Below are positions 1 through 14,447 of a stretch of DNA of 64,000 nucleotides, in pieces. Location of the stretch: contig NZ_FOJP01000009.1 in NCBI RefSeq assembly GCF_900111835.1, positions 186,001 to 250,000 on the forward strand. Reading direction: 5' to 3'. Numbering within the stretch: the first letter of the stretch is position 1; the number at the start of each line of letters is the position of its first letter. Origin of the DNA: Metapseudomonas otitidis. Its GTDB lineage: Bacteria; Pseudomonadota; Gammaproteobacteria; Pseudomonadales; Pseudomonadaceae. Both the position numbers and the translations under genes were made by a program. The notes beneath the pieces were generated by a model. That model was given only the letters and a program-made list of their open reading frames with translations. It ran no database searches and had not been told where the DNA came from.

Positions 1-547
1 GACCACACTGATCACCCATCCCCTGCCGGTGCTTGCCGTGGGCATCGCCCTGGGCAGCCGGGTCATTCCCCCGCGCCTGCTGCTAGCCGGCCTGATTGCC
101 GCCTGCCTGCCGGACGCCGACGTGCTCGCCTTCAAGCTGGGCATCGCCTATGCCGATGCCTTCGGCCACCGGGGATTCAGCCATTCGCTGCTGTTCGCCG
201 CGCTCTGCGCCGCACTGGCCGCCCTGCTCTGTCGCCCGCTGCGCTGCGGCCCTCTGAAGGCGGGCCTGTTCGTCGGCCTGGCGGCCCTCAGCCACAGCGC
301 CCTGGACGCACTCACCAACGGCGGCCTGGGTGTCGCCTGGTTCTGGCCATGGAGCCAGGAGCGCTACTTCCTGCCCTGGCGCCCCATCGAGGTCTCGCCC
401 TTCATCAAGGGCTTCTTCAGCGCCCGCGGCCTGGCCGTGCTGGCTTCGGAAGCCCGCTGGGTCTGGTTGCCCTGCCTGGCTGTCGCGCTGTCCGGCTTCA
501 CCCTGCGCCACCTGCTGCTGCGCTCGCCGCAACGAGACCACGCCTGA
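1..547 (+). CDS. YdjM-type membrane-bound metal-dependent hydrolase, 5' end missing
   Basis: The reading frame is open from the left edge of the window, so the true start lies upstream. The GTG at 29 is internal, because conserved family sequence (ITHPLP) is encoded before it. Visible marks of the YdjM / LexA-regulated inner-membrane hydrolase family are an early HP, a PDAD motif, HRGFSHS and a later LSHSALDALTNGG, with hydrophobic segments between them. In this family such His/Asp motifs are thought to bind metal at the inner membrane. The substrate is not known. The gene ends at a strong bidirectional terminator shared with the convergent lipoprotein gene. The family call is fairly secure and the function is not. 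Confidence 0.75.
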   Translation, partial: TTLITHPLPVLAVGIALGSRVIPPRLLLAGLIAACLPDADVLAFKLGIAYADAFGHRGFSHSLLFAALCAALAALLCRPLRCGPLKAGLFVGLAALSHSALDALTNGGLGVAWFWPWSQERYFLPWRPIEVSPFIKGFFSARGLAVLASEARWVWLPCLAVALSGFTLRHLLLRSPQRDHA

Positions 548-563
548 ACGCCTGGCTGAAATG

Positions 564-598
564 AAAACGCCGCGCTCCCTGGGGATGCGCGGCGTTTT
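564..598. terminator. bidirectional rho-independent terminator
   Basis: Perfect 12-bp arms (564-575 and 587-598) with an 11-nt loop and A/T runs on both outer sides. It lies between the convergent YdjM-like and PqiC-like genes and can stop transcription from either side. Confidence 0.9.
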
Positions 599-619
599 CA
601 CAGGTGGAACGGCACACCG

Positions 620-1336
620 CTAGAAGCGGAACACCTCCACATCGGTACGCACCGGAGCCGCCATCGGGATCTTCGGTTGCGCCGGCTCCCGGCTGTTGCG
701 CGCGGGCGCGGGACTGGGCTTGCGCGTCTCCCCGGCAGCGGGCGCGGAGGCCTGGCCCTCCAGGGGTTTCACGGCGCCCGCGAGTTGCTCGGCCAGTTGC
801 TGCAGCAACTGGCTCTGGGCGCGAACCTGATCGCCCGCCGAACCGTCATGGGGCTGCTCCAGGCGCACCAAGCGGCTGTCACGCAGTTGGCCGGCCTTGT
901 CCAGCACCCGCCACTGGGCTTCCAGCACCGCCGGGCGCTGGGGGCCGGAGTCCAGGCGGTTGATGCTCAGCAGCACCTGGGCGTCCGGGGTGAAACCCGG
1001 GTTGGCAGGGGCCAGCACCAGGCGCTGACTGTCCAGGCGCCAGGCCAGTTGGCGCAGCAGGAGCTGGTCGATGTCGCCGGCCAGGCTGCCGGCCCAGCGC
1101 CCCTCGGTGGAGGCGGTCAGGCTGCCGTCGGGCTGGCGTTGCAAGAGGGTTTCGCGCTGCAGGTAGTCCGCCACGGACACTGGGCCCAGCAGCACGGCCA
1201 TGCCGGCAGCCTGGGAGGGCAGCTCGGAGTTGCCGGTCTCCAGCTGGTAGAGCGGCGCGGGTGGGGTGTGGACGCAACCCGCCAGCCCCAGGAGGCTGGT
1301 CAGCAGCGCCAGGAGTGGAAGTCGTACGACGTTCAT
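620..1336 (-). CDS. PqiC-type ABC-transport auxiliary lipoprotein
   Basis: A 238-residue predicted lipoprotein. The signal peptide ends in the lipobox LAGC (Cys21), followed by a PPAPLYQL start typical of the PqiC/YmbA auxiliary lipoproteins that pair with MCE-type lipid transporters. I chose the ATG at 1336 because it has a purine-rich GGAAGAG upstream; an upstream GTG at 1357 would place charged residues before the signal peptide. The last gene of the minus-strand series, it lies 157 bp after parC and may have its own promoter. No MCE or permease partner is nearby, so it acts with genes elsewhere or alone. The Pro/Ala-rich C-terminal tail looks disordered. Confidence 0.7.
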   Translation of the reverse strand: MNVVRLPLLALLTSLLGLAGCVHTPPAPLYQLETGNSELPSQAAGMAVLLGPVSVADYLQRETLLQRQPDGSLTASTEGRWAGSLAGDIDQLLLRQLAWRLDSQRLVLAPANPGFTPDAQVLLSINRLDSGPQRPAVLEAQWRVLDKAGQLRDSRLVRLEQPHDGSAGDQVRAQSQLLQQLAEQLAGAVKPLEGQASAPAAGETRKPSPAPARNSREPAQPKIPMAAPVRTDVEVFRF

Positions 1337-1493
1337 CTGTCTGCTCTTCCGGGCCACACGCGGCGGCCCTGTTCGAATTCATCTCGGGGCGCCCGCCATG
1401 GCGGGGCCGTCAGGGGGCACTATCATCCGCCAATGCGGCGGACGACTCCAGCCTCGCGCGTCGAATGGCAGGCGCCAAGGCGCCGCCGGGCGG

Positions 1494-3752
1494 TCAACCC
1501 GGCAGCTCCACCTGCAGTGCATCGACCCGCTGGAATCCACGGGGCAGCTTGTTGCCACGCCGTCCGCGCTCGCCCTTGTAGTGCTCAAGGTCGTCAGCCT
1601 TGAGCGACAGCGTGCGCTTGCCGGCCTGCAACACCAGGGTGGCGCCGGCGGGCAGCACGGCCAGGTCGGCCAGGTATTCCTCGCGGCTGGCAACGCGCTC
1701 GCCGGGGATGCCGATGATCTTGTTGCCCTTGCCCTTGGCCAGCTGCGGCAGGTCCGCAACCTTGAACAGCAACAGGCGCCCTTCGGTGGTCACAGCGGCG
1801 AGGCAGTCCTCCTCCAGGCTGCCGAGGGGACGCGGCGCCATCACCCGCGAACCTTCCGGCAGGCTGACCAACGCCTTGCCGGCCTTGTTCTTGGCCTGCA
1901 GGTCGGCGCCCTTGACCACGAAGCCGTAGCCCGCGTCCGAGGCGATCACGTAGAGCGCGTCGTCGTCCGGCAGCAGCACGCATTCGAAGGTGGCCCCCGG
2001 CGGCGGCGTCAGGCGGCCGGTGAGCGGCTCGCCCTGGCCACGGGCGGACGGCAGCGAATGGGCCGCCAGGGAGTAGCTGCGGCCGGTGGAGTCGATGAAC
2101 ACCGCGAACTGGTTGGAGCGGCCCGGCGCAGAGGCCTTGAAGCCGTCGCCCGCCTTGTAGGAAAGCCCAGTGGCGTCGATGTCGTGGCCCTTGGCGCAGC
2201 GCACCCAGCCCTTCTCCGAGAGCACCACGGTGACCGGCTCGGTGGGCATCAGCTCGGTTTCCGACAGGGCACGGGCCTCGGCGCGGGCGACGATCGGCGA
2301 GCGGCGCGCATCGCCGTAGGTCTCGGCATCCTTGATCAGCTCCTCGCGCACCAGCTTCTTCAGCTTGGCGTCGCTGCCCAGCAGGGCCAGCAGCTTCTTC
2401 TGTTCCTTCAGCAGCTCGTCCTGTTCGCCACGGATCTTCATCTCTTCCAGGCGGGCCAGTTGGCGCAGGCGAGTGTCGAGGATGTAGTCGGCCTGGGCTT
2501 CGCTGAGCTGGAAGCGCTCCATCAGTACCGGCTTGGGCTGGTCCTCGGTGCGGATGATGTGGATCACCTCGTCGAGGTTGAGGAAGGCGATCAGCAAGCC
2601 ATCCAACAGGTGCAGGCGCTTCTCCACCTTGTCCAGGCGAAACTGCAGGCGGCGGCGCACGGTACCGACGCGGTAGGTCAGCCACTCGGTGAGCAGGGTG
2701 CGCAGGTCCTTGACCTGGGGACGCCCGTCGAGGCCGATGACGTTCATGTTGACCCGGTAGCTGGACTCCAGGTCGGTGGTGGCGAACAGGTGCTGCATCA
2801 GCTCGTCGGCATCCACGCGGTTGGAGCGCGGGATGATGACGATGCGGGTGGGGTTCTCGTGGTCCGACTCGTCGCGCAGGTCGGCCACCATGGGCAGCTT
2901 CTTGGCCTGCATCTGGGCAGCGATCTGCTCCAGCACCTTGGCGCCGGAGACCTGGTGGGGCAGCGCGGTGACGACGATGTCGCCGTCCTCGACGCGGTAC
3001 ACGGCGCGCATGCGCACCGAGCCACGGCCCGTTTCGTAGATCTTCAGCAGGTCGGCACGCGGGGTGATGACCTCCGCCTCGGTGGGGAAGTCCGGGCCGA
3101 GCACGTGTTCGCAGAGCTGCTCGACCGTGGCCGAGGGCTCGTCCAGCAGGTGCACGCAGGCACTGGCCACTTCCCGCAGGTTATGCGGCGGCACGTCGGT
3201 GGCCATGCCCACGGCGATGCCGGTGGTGCCGTTGAGCAGCAGGTTGGGCAGGCGCGCCGGCAGGGTCAGGGGCTCCTGCATGGTGCCGTCGAAGTTGGGG
3301 CCCCAGTCCACGGTGCCCTGGCCCAGTTCGGAGAGCAGCACCTCGGCATAACGGGACAGCCGCGCTTCGGTGTAGCGCATGGCGGCGAAGGACTTGGGAT
3401 CGTCCGGCGCACCCCAGTTGCCCTGGCCGTCCACCAGCGTGTAGCGGTAGCTGAAGGGCTGTGCCATCAGCACCATGGCTTCGTAGCAGGCGGAGTCGCC
3501 GTGGGGGTGGTACTTGCCGAGCACGTCGCCCACGGTACGGGCGGACTTCTTGTGCTTGGAGTCGGCATCCAGGCCCAGCTCGCTCATGGCATAGATGATG
3601 CGCCGCTGCACGGGCTTCAGGCCGTCGCCGATGTGCGGCAGGGCGCGGTCCATGATCACGTACATGGAGTAGTTCAGGTAGGCCTGCTCGGTGAACTCGG
3701 CCAGGGAACGGCGTTCCACGCCTTCCAGGGAGAGATCGAGGGTTTCGCTCAT
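1494..3752 (-). CDS. parC: DNA topoisomerase IV subunit A
   Basis: A 752-residue ParC, full length for Pseudomonas. It forms the C2E2 heterotetramer with ParE (gene at 5261-7150) and decatenates daughter chromosomes. The N-terminal breakage-reunion domain carries the active-site Tyr127 (in RYTEAR). The quinolone-resistance-determining region reads GDSACYE with Ser87 and Glu91, the unmutated residues at the two positions usually altered in fluoroquinolone-resistant strains. The C-terminal third is the beta-pinwheel DNA-wrapping domain. The gene starts 7 bp after the aspartic protease stop, so it is probably the distal gene of a parE-led operon. Confidence 0.98.
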   Translation of the reverse strand: MSETLDLSLEGVERRSLAEFTEQAYLNYSMYVIMDRALPHIGDGLKPVQRRIIYAMSELGLDADSKHKKSARTVGDVLGKYHPHGDSACYEAMVLMAQPFSYRYTLVDGQGNWGAPDDPKSFAAMRYTEARLSRYAEVLLSELGQGTVDWGPNFDGTMQEPLTLPARLPNLLLNGTTGIAVGMATDVPPHNLREVASACVHLLDEPSATVEQLCEHVLGPDFPTEAEVITPRADLLKIYETGRGSVRMRAVYRVEDGDIVVTALPHQVSGAKVLEQIAAQMQAKKLPMVADLRDESDHENPTRIVIIPRSNRVDADELMQHLFATTDLESSYRVNMNVIGLDGRPQVKDLRTLLTEWLTYRVGTVRRRLQFRLDKVEKRLHLLDGLLIAFLNLDEVIHIIRTEDQPKPVLMERFQLSEAQADYILDTRLRQLARLEEMKIRGEQDELLKEQKKLLALLGSDAKLKKLVREELIKDAETYGDARRSPIVARAEARALSETELMPTEPVTVVLSEKGWVRCAKGHDIDATGLSYKAGDGFKASAPGRSNQFAVFIDSTGRSYSLAAHSLPSARGQGEPLTGRLTPPPGATFECVLLPDDDALYVIASDAGYGFVVKGADLQAKNKAGKALVSLPEGSRVMAPRPLGSLEEDCLAAVTTEGRLLLFKVADLPQLAKGKGNKIIGIPGERVASREEYLADLAVLPAGATLVLQAGKRTLSLKADDLEHYKGERGRRGNKLPRGFQRVDALQVELPG

Positions 3753-3759
3753 GCGTGCC

Positions 3760-4280
3760 TCACGGTGTCAGGTGTTGGCGCAGCACCAGGGTGCCGTCGC
3801 GCTGTGTGAATTCGAGTTGCTTGAGGGCGCTCATGCCGAGCAGCACCTCGTCGCCATCCATGCCGGGAGCGATGATGGCGGGCACCTGGGCAAGGTGGAT
3901 GTCGCCCAGTTGCAGCTCGTCCAGATGGGTGCGATGACCGGTGGTGCGGCCATTCGCGGTACTCAGGGTGATGGGCTCGCCGCGCTTGAGCGCCAGGCGC
4001 CGGGCCAGCGCTTCAGGCACGGCAACGGCGGTGGCGCCGGTGTCCAGCAGGAAGGTCACGGCCTGCCCATCGATACGGCCATTGGCGAGGTAATGCCCCT
4101 GGCTGCCACTGGCCAGGCGCACTTCCACATAGCCATCGCCACGGGTGGAGGTGGGCGCCTGGTTGGGATTGCGCTTGCCGTCTTCCCAGCGTCCGAAGAA
4201 GTGTGTGGCCAGGAGCATGGCAATGCCCCAGGCGAGCACCAGCATCACCCGGCCCACACGCTTGCCCGGCGCCTGCTGGG

Positions 4281-4284
<4 letters not shown>
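3760..4284 (-). CDS. membrane-anchored retropepsin-like aspartic protease (TIGR02281-type)
   Basis: A 174-residue protein with one N-terminal membrane helix (about residues 12-28) and a periplasmic retropepsin-like domain. The catalytic motif is LLDTGAT (Asp81), with a later LLGMSAL element that matches the second conserved segment of clan AA single-domain proteases. Such enzymes act as dimers. Its ATG overlaps the stop of the upstream phytase-like gene by four bases, so the two are translationally coupled, and parC follows after 7 bp. The same gene sits between parE and parC in P. aeruginosa as I recall it. The substrate is unknown. Confidence 0.8.
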
Positions 4285-7782
<3,498 letters not shown>

Positions 7783-7841
7783 GTGGCGTCCTGGGGTGTG
7801 TGGCTGGCAGTCGTACTTCTTGCCGTGCCTCGGCGCCAAGG

Positions 7842-8657
7842 TCAATAACCTTTGACGCTGTAGTCCACTTCGAAATCGATTCCGGTGACCCGCGACACGC
7901 CGGTCTCCAGGCGGCCATCGCCGTGCAGCCTGAGCCAGCGGTAGCCCGGGGCCTCGCCGCCGACCTGGAACTCCTCGCTCCCCGGCGCGAACTGCACGCA
8001 GGTGGAGGGCGAGGCCAGCAGGCGCACACCGTCGCGCAGCTGGTCGAACTCCTGGTGCACATGGCCCCAGAGCACGCCGCGCACATTGCTGAAGCGCGCC
8101 AGCACCTCGAACAGGGCGTCCGGGTTACGGATGCCGATCGGGTCCATCCAGCGGCAGCCGATGGGCACCGGGTGGTGGTGGAAGCTCACCAGCACATGAC
8201 GATCACCGGCTTCGCTCAGCGCCTGCTCCAGCAGGGCCAGCTGGGCGGGCGGGAAATGCCCGGGCACGGCACCGCCGATGGTGGAATCCAGCAGCACCAC
8301 GCGCCAGGCGGGGAAGTCGATCACCGGTTGCAGCAGGTCGCTGTCGCGGCACACCTGCTCCATCACCTGGACCTCGTCGTGATTGCCGGGGAACCAGCGG
8401 CACGGCGCGGGAATGCGGGCACAGAGATCACGGAAATGGACGTAGGACTCGGGACTGCCGTCCTGGGACAGGTCACCCGTGGCCAGCACCAGGTCGATGG
8501 CGGGCTGCTCCTCCAGCACCTGGTCGATGACGCGGCTCAGGCTGTCGTGCGTATTCATGCCCAGCAGCCGTCCTTCTTCTTCGGCGAAGAGGTGGCTGTC
8601 GGACAACTGCACGAGCAGGACCGAAGGAGCAGCGGCGTGGCGGTTCGCGCTGGACAA
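7842..8657 (-). CDS. cpdA: 3',5'-cyclic-AMP phosphodiesterase
   Basis: A 271-residue class III cyclic-nucleotide phosphodiesterase that hydrolyses cAMP and so tunes cAMP-Vfr signalling. Dinuclear metal motifs of the calcineurin-like fold are visible in order: DSHL, GDLSQDG, GNHDE, the FHHHP segment and GHVHQ. The likely start is TTG at 8657, with AGGAG about 7 nt upstream; the first in-frame ATG/GTG alternatives are much further upstream and would add non-family sequence. A TGCCAC-N8-GTGGCA inverted repeat (8678-8697) lies just upstream. It follows the DUF1249 gene by 119 bp, so it may have a promoter of its own. Confidence 0.93.
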   Translation of the reverse strand: MSSANRHAAAPSVLLVQLSDSHLFAEEEGRLLGMNTHDSLSRVIDQVLEEQPAIDLVLATGDLSQDGSPESYVHFRDLCARIPAPCRWFPGNHDEVQVMEQVCRDSDLLQPVIDFPAWRVVLLDSTIGGAVPGHFPPAQLALLEQALSEAGDRHVLVSFHHHPVPIGCRWMDPIGIRNPDALFEVLARFSNVRGVLWGHVHQEFDQLRDGVRLLASPSTCVQFAPGSEEFQVGGEAPGYRWLRLHGDGRLETGVSRVTGIDFEVDYSVKGY

Positions 8658-8776
8658 GACAGTCTCCTGGGGGTGAATGCCACGAATTATGGTGGCACAA
8701 GCGTGACGCGGTAAACCCGAGAACCGGGAATGGTTCACAGTTAGCGCGCCCCGGGAGATGGGCGGAAAGAAGTTTC

Positions 8777-9226
8777 CTACAAGACGACGGGTTCGACTTC
8801 GTGACCACAGGCCAGGCAGTGGGACAGCCACTCACCCAGGAAGAGGTTCAGCTGGCTCTTCTCGTCCGGCTGGTGCATGTCGACATTGGGGTAGGGATAG
8901 AAGCTGCGCAGGCGCCGTGCGTTCTCGGCGGCGACCACCTCGGCCATGCGCGCATCGTGGTACACGCGGACCTCCAGCTGCGGGGACGGCAGCCAGGGCA
9001 GCGGCAGCTCCTGGCGCACCTTCAGCGTGGTGGTGTAGGGGCATGCCTCCACCACGTCCAGCGCCAGCACCCCAAGCAGGTGCTCGCCCTGGCTCAGGGC
9101 CACGCGGCGCGAGGCCTGGGCCTCACGCATCTGGGGCAGCAACCGCATCAGCCGGGCGTAGTTGGCCTCACAGGCGGCTTGCAGCCCGGCCAGGTCCACC
9201 CGGTAGCGGTCGCGCAACAGGTTCAC
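8777..9226 (-). CDS. DUF1249 family protein
   Basis: A 149-residue protein matching the DUF1249 (YqiB) family, found next to nudF and cpdA in many gammaproteobacteria. Recognisable segments are the MNLLRDRYRVDL start, ANYARLMRLLP, and the C-terminal DEKSQLNLFLGEWLSHCL. The GTG start overlaps the nudF stop codon by four bases and has GGGGGA upstream, so it is translationally coupled to nudF. Function is unknown; there are no membrane segments or catalytic motif that I recognise. Confidence 0.85.
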   Translation of the reverse strand: MNLLRDRYRVDLAGLQAACEANYARLMRLLPQMREAQASRRVALSQGEHLLGVLALDVVEACPYTTTLKVRQELPLPWLPSPQLEVRVYHDARMAEVVAAENARRLRSFYPYPNVDMHQPDEKSQLNLFLGEWLSHCLACGHEVEPVVL

Positions 9227-9840
9227 GTCCACATCCCCCGTACTTCGTCGCGGTTCAGCGCCAGCCATTGCAGGGCAATGATGGCAGCAGCGTTGATGAT
9301 GCGCCCCTCGCGCAGGGCGGCCAGAGCATCGGCGAAGGACAGCACGTGGACACGGATGTCCTCCCCCTCCTCCGCCAGCCCGTGTACGCCACCGGCGCCC
9401 TCTGCGATGCAACGGCCTACGTACAAATGCACGAATTCGTCGGAGCCACCGGGTGAAGGATAGTAGGCGGTGATGGGCCAGAGGGAAGTCAATGTCAGGT
9501 CAGCCTCTTCGACGGCTTCGCGTCGGGCCACCTCTTCCGGTTCCTCGGCCTTGTCGATGAGGCCGGCCACCAGTTCGAGCATCCAGGGATTCTGGCTCTT
9601 CTCCATGGCGCCGACACGGAACTGCTCGATGAGCACCACCTCGTCGCGTTGCGGATCGTAGGGCAGCACGCAGACGGCATCGTGGCGCACGAACAGCTCG
9701 CGGCTGAGCTCCGGGCCCATCTGCCCGGAGAACTGCCGATGACGCAGGCGCAGGCGGTCCAGGCGGTAGAAGCCGCGGAAACACACCTCGCGCTCAATCA
9801 CGTCGATCGCATCTGGGCCGGGTTTGAAGGTGTCTGTCAT
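9223..9840 (-). CDS. nudF: ADP-ribose pyrophosphatase (Nudix hydrolase)
   Basis: A 205-residue NudF-type Nudix hydrolase that splits ADP-ribose into AMP and ribose 5-phosphate. The Nudix box runs from GLIDKAEEP to RREAVEEADL; the metal-binding REAVEE core is intact. The glycine that usually follows EE-x is Asp here (EEADL rather than EEAGL). The first gene of the minus-strand series, it probably carries the promoter in the 180-bp divergent gap with the RsiV-like lipoprotein gene. ATG at 9840. Confidence 0.92.
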   Translation of the reverse strand: MTDTFKPGPDAIDVIEREVCFRGFYRLDRLRLRHRQFSGQMGPELSRELFVRHDAVCVLPYDPQRDEVVLIEQFRVGAMEKSQNPWMLELVAGLIDKAEEPEEVARREAVEEADLTLTSLWPITAYYPSPGGSDEFVHLYVGRCIAEGAGGVHGLAEEGEDIRVHVLSFADALAALREGRIINAAAIIALQWLALNRDEVRGMWT

Positions 9841-10020
9841 TGCATCTCGCTCTTTCGGGTGGTTCTGCGTCCGCGCATCCTACTCCGCCGTTTCGGCTTT
9901 GCGCAGCCTCTTTGCAGGCGGGCCGGGGACTGGGATCATGCGTCCCCTCCTGCCCGGCGCCGCGAACTCATGGCGCCGGGAACAGTCGAAAACCGCACCG
10001 TCCAGCAGACAGCCGATCCG

Positions 10021-10770
10021 ATGACCGATTCCCTCTCCCTGCGCAAAAAACTGGCGCTCGCCGCCTTCACCCTCCTGCTCGGCGCCTGCCAGAGCCTTGC
10101 GCCCGACACCGGCCTGAAGGTCGAACGCCAGGCCTGGGAACACCTCAAGCCCGGTTGCCAGGGCGAGAGCTGCCCGCTGGTGAACATCGACGTGGTGCAC
10201 TTCCCCGACGCACCGGCGCTGGAAAGCCTGGTAACCCGCCGCCTGCTGCAGATGACCCAGGACGCACCCGGCACGCCGCTGCCGGCCTCGCTGGCCTCCT
10301 ACGAACGGGACTTCCTCGCCCGCGCCGAGCCCGGCTGGGCCAGCTACCTGCAGGCCAAGGTACGCGAGCAGCATGACCAACTGACGATCATCGAGCTCTC
10401 CAGCTACCTGGCCACCGGCGGTGCCCATGGCATGCCGGGGCGCGGCCTCATCACCTACGACCGCAAGCGCGAGCAGGCGCTGACCCTGCGCGACATGCTG
10501 CTGCCCGGCCAGGAGGAAGCCTTCTGGAAGCTGGCGGAAGCGGCGCACCAGCGCTGGCTGGTGGCCAACAAGCTGGACCAGGATGCCGACTTCGCCAGCA
10601 CCTGGCCCTTCCAGCGCACCGAGCACGTGGCCCTGGCCCGTGGCGCGATGCTGCTGAAGTACGACGTCTACAGCATCGCCCCCTACGCCAGCGGGCACCC
10701 GGAGCTGACCATCCCCTACCCGCAGCTCAACGGCATCCTCAAGCCGGAGTATTTCCCCGGCCGAGGCTGA
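10021..10770 (+). CDS. DUF3298 / RsiV-like lipoprotein
   Basis: A 249-residue predicted lipoprotein: Lys-rich N-terminus, hydrophobic stretch and lipobox LLGAC, then a domain resembling the DUF3298/PdaC-RsiV group (for example the SSYLATGGAHGMPGRGLITYD segment and the late LLKYDVYSIAPYASGHPELTIPY). In RsiV, related domains bind lysozyme, but that function should not be carried over without evidence. The gene runs opposite to nudF and its 3' end overlaps the end of cytX on the other strand by 32 bp. No function is known to me. Confidence 0.75.
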   Translation: MTDSLSLRKKLALAAFTLLLGACQSLAPDTGLKVERQAWEHLKPGCQGESCPLVNIDVVHFPDAPALESLVTRRLLQMTQDAPGTPLPASLASYERDFLARAEPGWASYLQAKVREQHDQLTIIELSSYLATGGAHGMPGRGLITYDRKREQALTLRDMLLPGQEEAFWKLAEAAHQRWLVANKLDQDADFASTWPFQRTEHVALARGAMLLKYDVYSIAPYASGHPELTIPYPQLNGILKPEYFPGRG

Positions 10771-12028
10771 TCCGCCCGAGCCCCCACTGCAGCACGCCGG
10801 CCGCCAGCAGCGCCGGCAGGGTCGCCCCCAGCTCCGGCCAGCGGGCGGCCAGCAGGTGGTACAGCGCCACACCGCAGCCCCAGGCCACCAGGGTGTCCCA
10901 GCGCAGCACACGGCGCGGCGCCAGCTCCGCACGGCGCTGGCGCAGGATGAAGTGATCCACCAGCACCACGCCGAACAGCGGCGCGAACACCGAGCCGATC
11001 AGCAGCAGGAAGTTCTGGTACTCCGCCAGCGGCGCGAAGGCCGCGATCAGGGTGCACAGCACACCGATGGCCAGGGCTAGCTGCTCCACCTTCAGCGGCA
11101 GCAGGATGCCCGCCGAAACGGCCGCCGAATGGATATCGGCAAAGGCCTTCTCCGACTCGTCCAGCAGCACCAGCAACAGCGGAATGCCCATCCCGGCACC
11201 GGCCAGGGCCAGCAGCAGGGCGTTGGCATCGCTGCCCTCGGCGAACGCCAGGGTGTAGGCCACGCCCAGGCTCATCAGCCACAGGCAGCCGACGAAGAAG
11301 CCCAGGGCCGAACCGACAAACACCCCCGAGCCCCGCCGCCCGAAGCGCGTGTAGTCGGCTATCAGCGGCAGCCAGGAGAGCGGCATGGCGATGGCGATGT
11401 CGAAGCCCAGGGCAAAGCCCATCGAACCGTCGCCAGCCTTGGCCAGGATGGCGCCCAGGTCCGCACGACGCAGCAGGTCCCAGGTCAGCCACAGGCAGGC
11501 CCCCAGCAGCAGCCAGATGCCCCAGCGCCGCAGGATGCGCCGCACGAAAGCCAGCGGGCCGGCCACTGCCAGCAGGGTCGCCAGGCCGCCGAAGACCAGC
11601 GTCCAGAGCAGCGGCGAGGTCCAGGCGCCCTGCTCGCCGAAGCTGCGGCTGGCCAGCAGGCTCGCGGCATCGCGCATGACGATGATCTCGAAGGCACCCC
11701 AGCCCACCAGTTGCAGCAGGTTGAGCAACGCCGGCAGGGACGCGCCGGCCGAGCCGAGGCTGAGCTTCATCGCCGCCATGCTCGACAGCCCGGTGTCGCT
11801 GCCGATCAGTGCCGCAGCTCCCAGCAGCAGTACGCCGACGCCGGTGCCCAGGAGGATCGCCAGCAGCGCATCGCCCCCACCCAGGCCGGGTGCCAGCAGC
11901 GCACCGGTCTGCAGCACCATCAGGCCGAGGCCCAGGGAGAACCAGAAGGAAAACAGGTCGCGCGTGCCGAGAACGCGCTGGTCGAAAGCGACCGGGATGG
12001 ACGGCGAGTAGCGAGGCGAGGTGTTCAC
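10739..12028 (-). CDS. cytX: CytX-type hydroxymethylpyrimidine permease
   Basis: A 429-residue, roughly 12-helix transporter of the NCS1 nucleobase family. It resembles CytX, which imports the thiamine pyrimidine precursor HMP. Conserved features are the N-terminal RVLGTRDLFSFWFSLGLGLMVLQTGALL and the first intramembrane Gly-rich segments. Position supports the role: it lies 131 bp downstream of thiC on the same strand, so the TPP riboswitch probably controls both synthesis and uptake of the pyrimidine. I prefer the GTG at 12028 (MNTSPRYSP) over a GTG at 12070, giving the usual length. Confidence 0.85.
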   Translation of the reverse strand: MNTSPRYSPSIPVAFDQRVLGTRDLFSFWFSLGLGLMVLQTGALLAPGLGGGDALLAILLGTGVGVLLLGAAALIGSDTGLSSMAAMKLSLGSAGASLPALLNLLQLVGWGAFEIIVMRDAASLLASRSFGEQGAWTSPLLWTLVFGGLATLLAVAGPLAFVRRILRRWGIWLLLGACLWLTWDLLRRADLGAILAKAGDGSMGFALGFDIAIAMPLSWLPLIADYTRFGRRGSGVFVGSALGFFVGCLWLMSLGVAYTLAFAEGSDANALLLALAGAGMGIPLLLVLLDESEKAFADIHSAAVSAGILLPLKVEQLALAIGVLCTLIAAFAPLAEYQNFLLLIGSVFAPLFGVVLVDHFILRQRRAELAPRRVLRWDTLVAWGCGVALYHLLAARWPELGATLPALLAAGVLQWGLGRISLGRGNTPA

Positions 12029-12078
12029 GTGGCGGAAGCCCTGGTTGGACGGTGGCAAGGATTGGCCCACAAACCGCG

Positions 12079-12101
12079 AAGCCGGGCATCAGGCCCGGCT
12101 T
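12079..12101 (-). terminator. hairpin between thiC and cytX
   Basis: Perfect 9-bp stem with a 5-nt loop in the thiC-cytX gap. The T-run on the minus strand is weak (TT then TTT after a break), so it may only reduce read-through from thiC into cytX. Confidence 0.4.
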
Positions 12102-12159
12102 GCGAAAGAGGGTGGATCGGGGCGCCGGCGATGCCTGGGGCACGCCGGGCCCGGCTCGG

Positions 12160-14236
<2,077 letters not shown>

Positions 14237-14244
14237 ACTCGCGC

Positions 14245-14274
14245 AGTCTAATCAAGCCCGCCGCCACAAACCAA
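14245..14274 (-). promoter_or_regulatory. candidate sigma-70 promoter of thiC
   Basis: Minus-strand TTGGTT (14274-14269), 18-bp spacer, TAGACT (14250-14245). A start about 7 nt downstream (near 14238) coincides with the first P1 nucleotide of the riboswitch, which supports the assignment. Confidence 0.5.
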
Positions 14275-14388
14275 GCCCGCACCGGTAAATAAATGACCCG
14301 CGCGTCAGGAAATCCGCTGAAAACAGTATTGTTCCGGGCAGGCAACATAACGTCCGGCAAACTACACTCAGCCCGCCTGGCGGTTGTC

Positions 14389-14417
14389 TTGACCGCGTAC
14401 CACGGCACCCGTAGCCT
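14389..14417 (+). promoter_or_regulatory. candidate sigma-70 promoter of tolC
   Basis: TTGACC (14389-14394), 17-bp spacer, TAGCCT (14412-14417), ending 30 bp before the tolC ATG. The -10 match is weak. The rest of the 211-bp gap between the riboswitch and tolC shows no gene. Confidence 0.4.
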
Positions 14418-14447
14418 TGCCCGACCCCACTGAATCCAGGATTGATC

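Noticed and set aside
1266..3809. An 847-codon open frame antisense to parC
   Set aside because: GC-rich shadow frame: repetitive Gln/Gly/Ala/His composition and no family resemblance, while parC on the other strand is certain.
8678..8745. Possible Vfr/CRP site upstream of cpdA (TGTGA half-site at 8736-8740 and a TGCCAC-N8-GTGGCA inverted repeat)
   Set aside because: There is no TCACA partner at the right spacing, and the inverted repeat is not a CRP-type sequence. I noted the repeat but do not call it a Vfr site.
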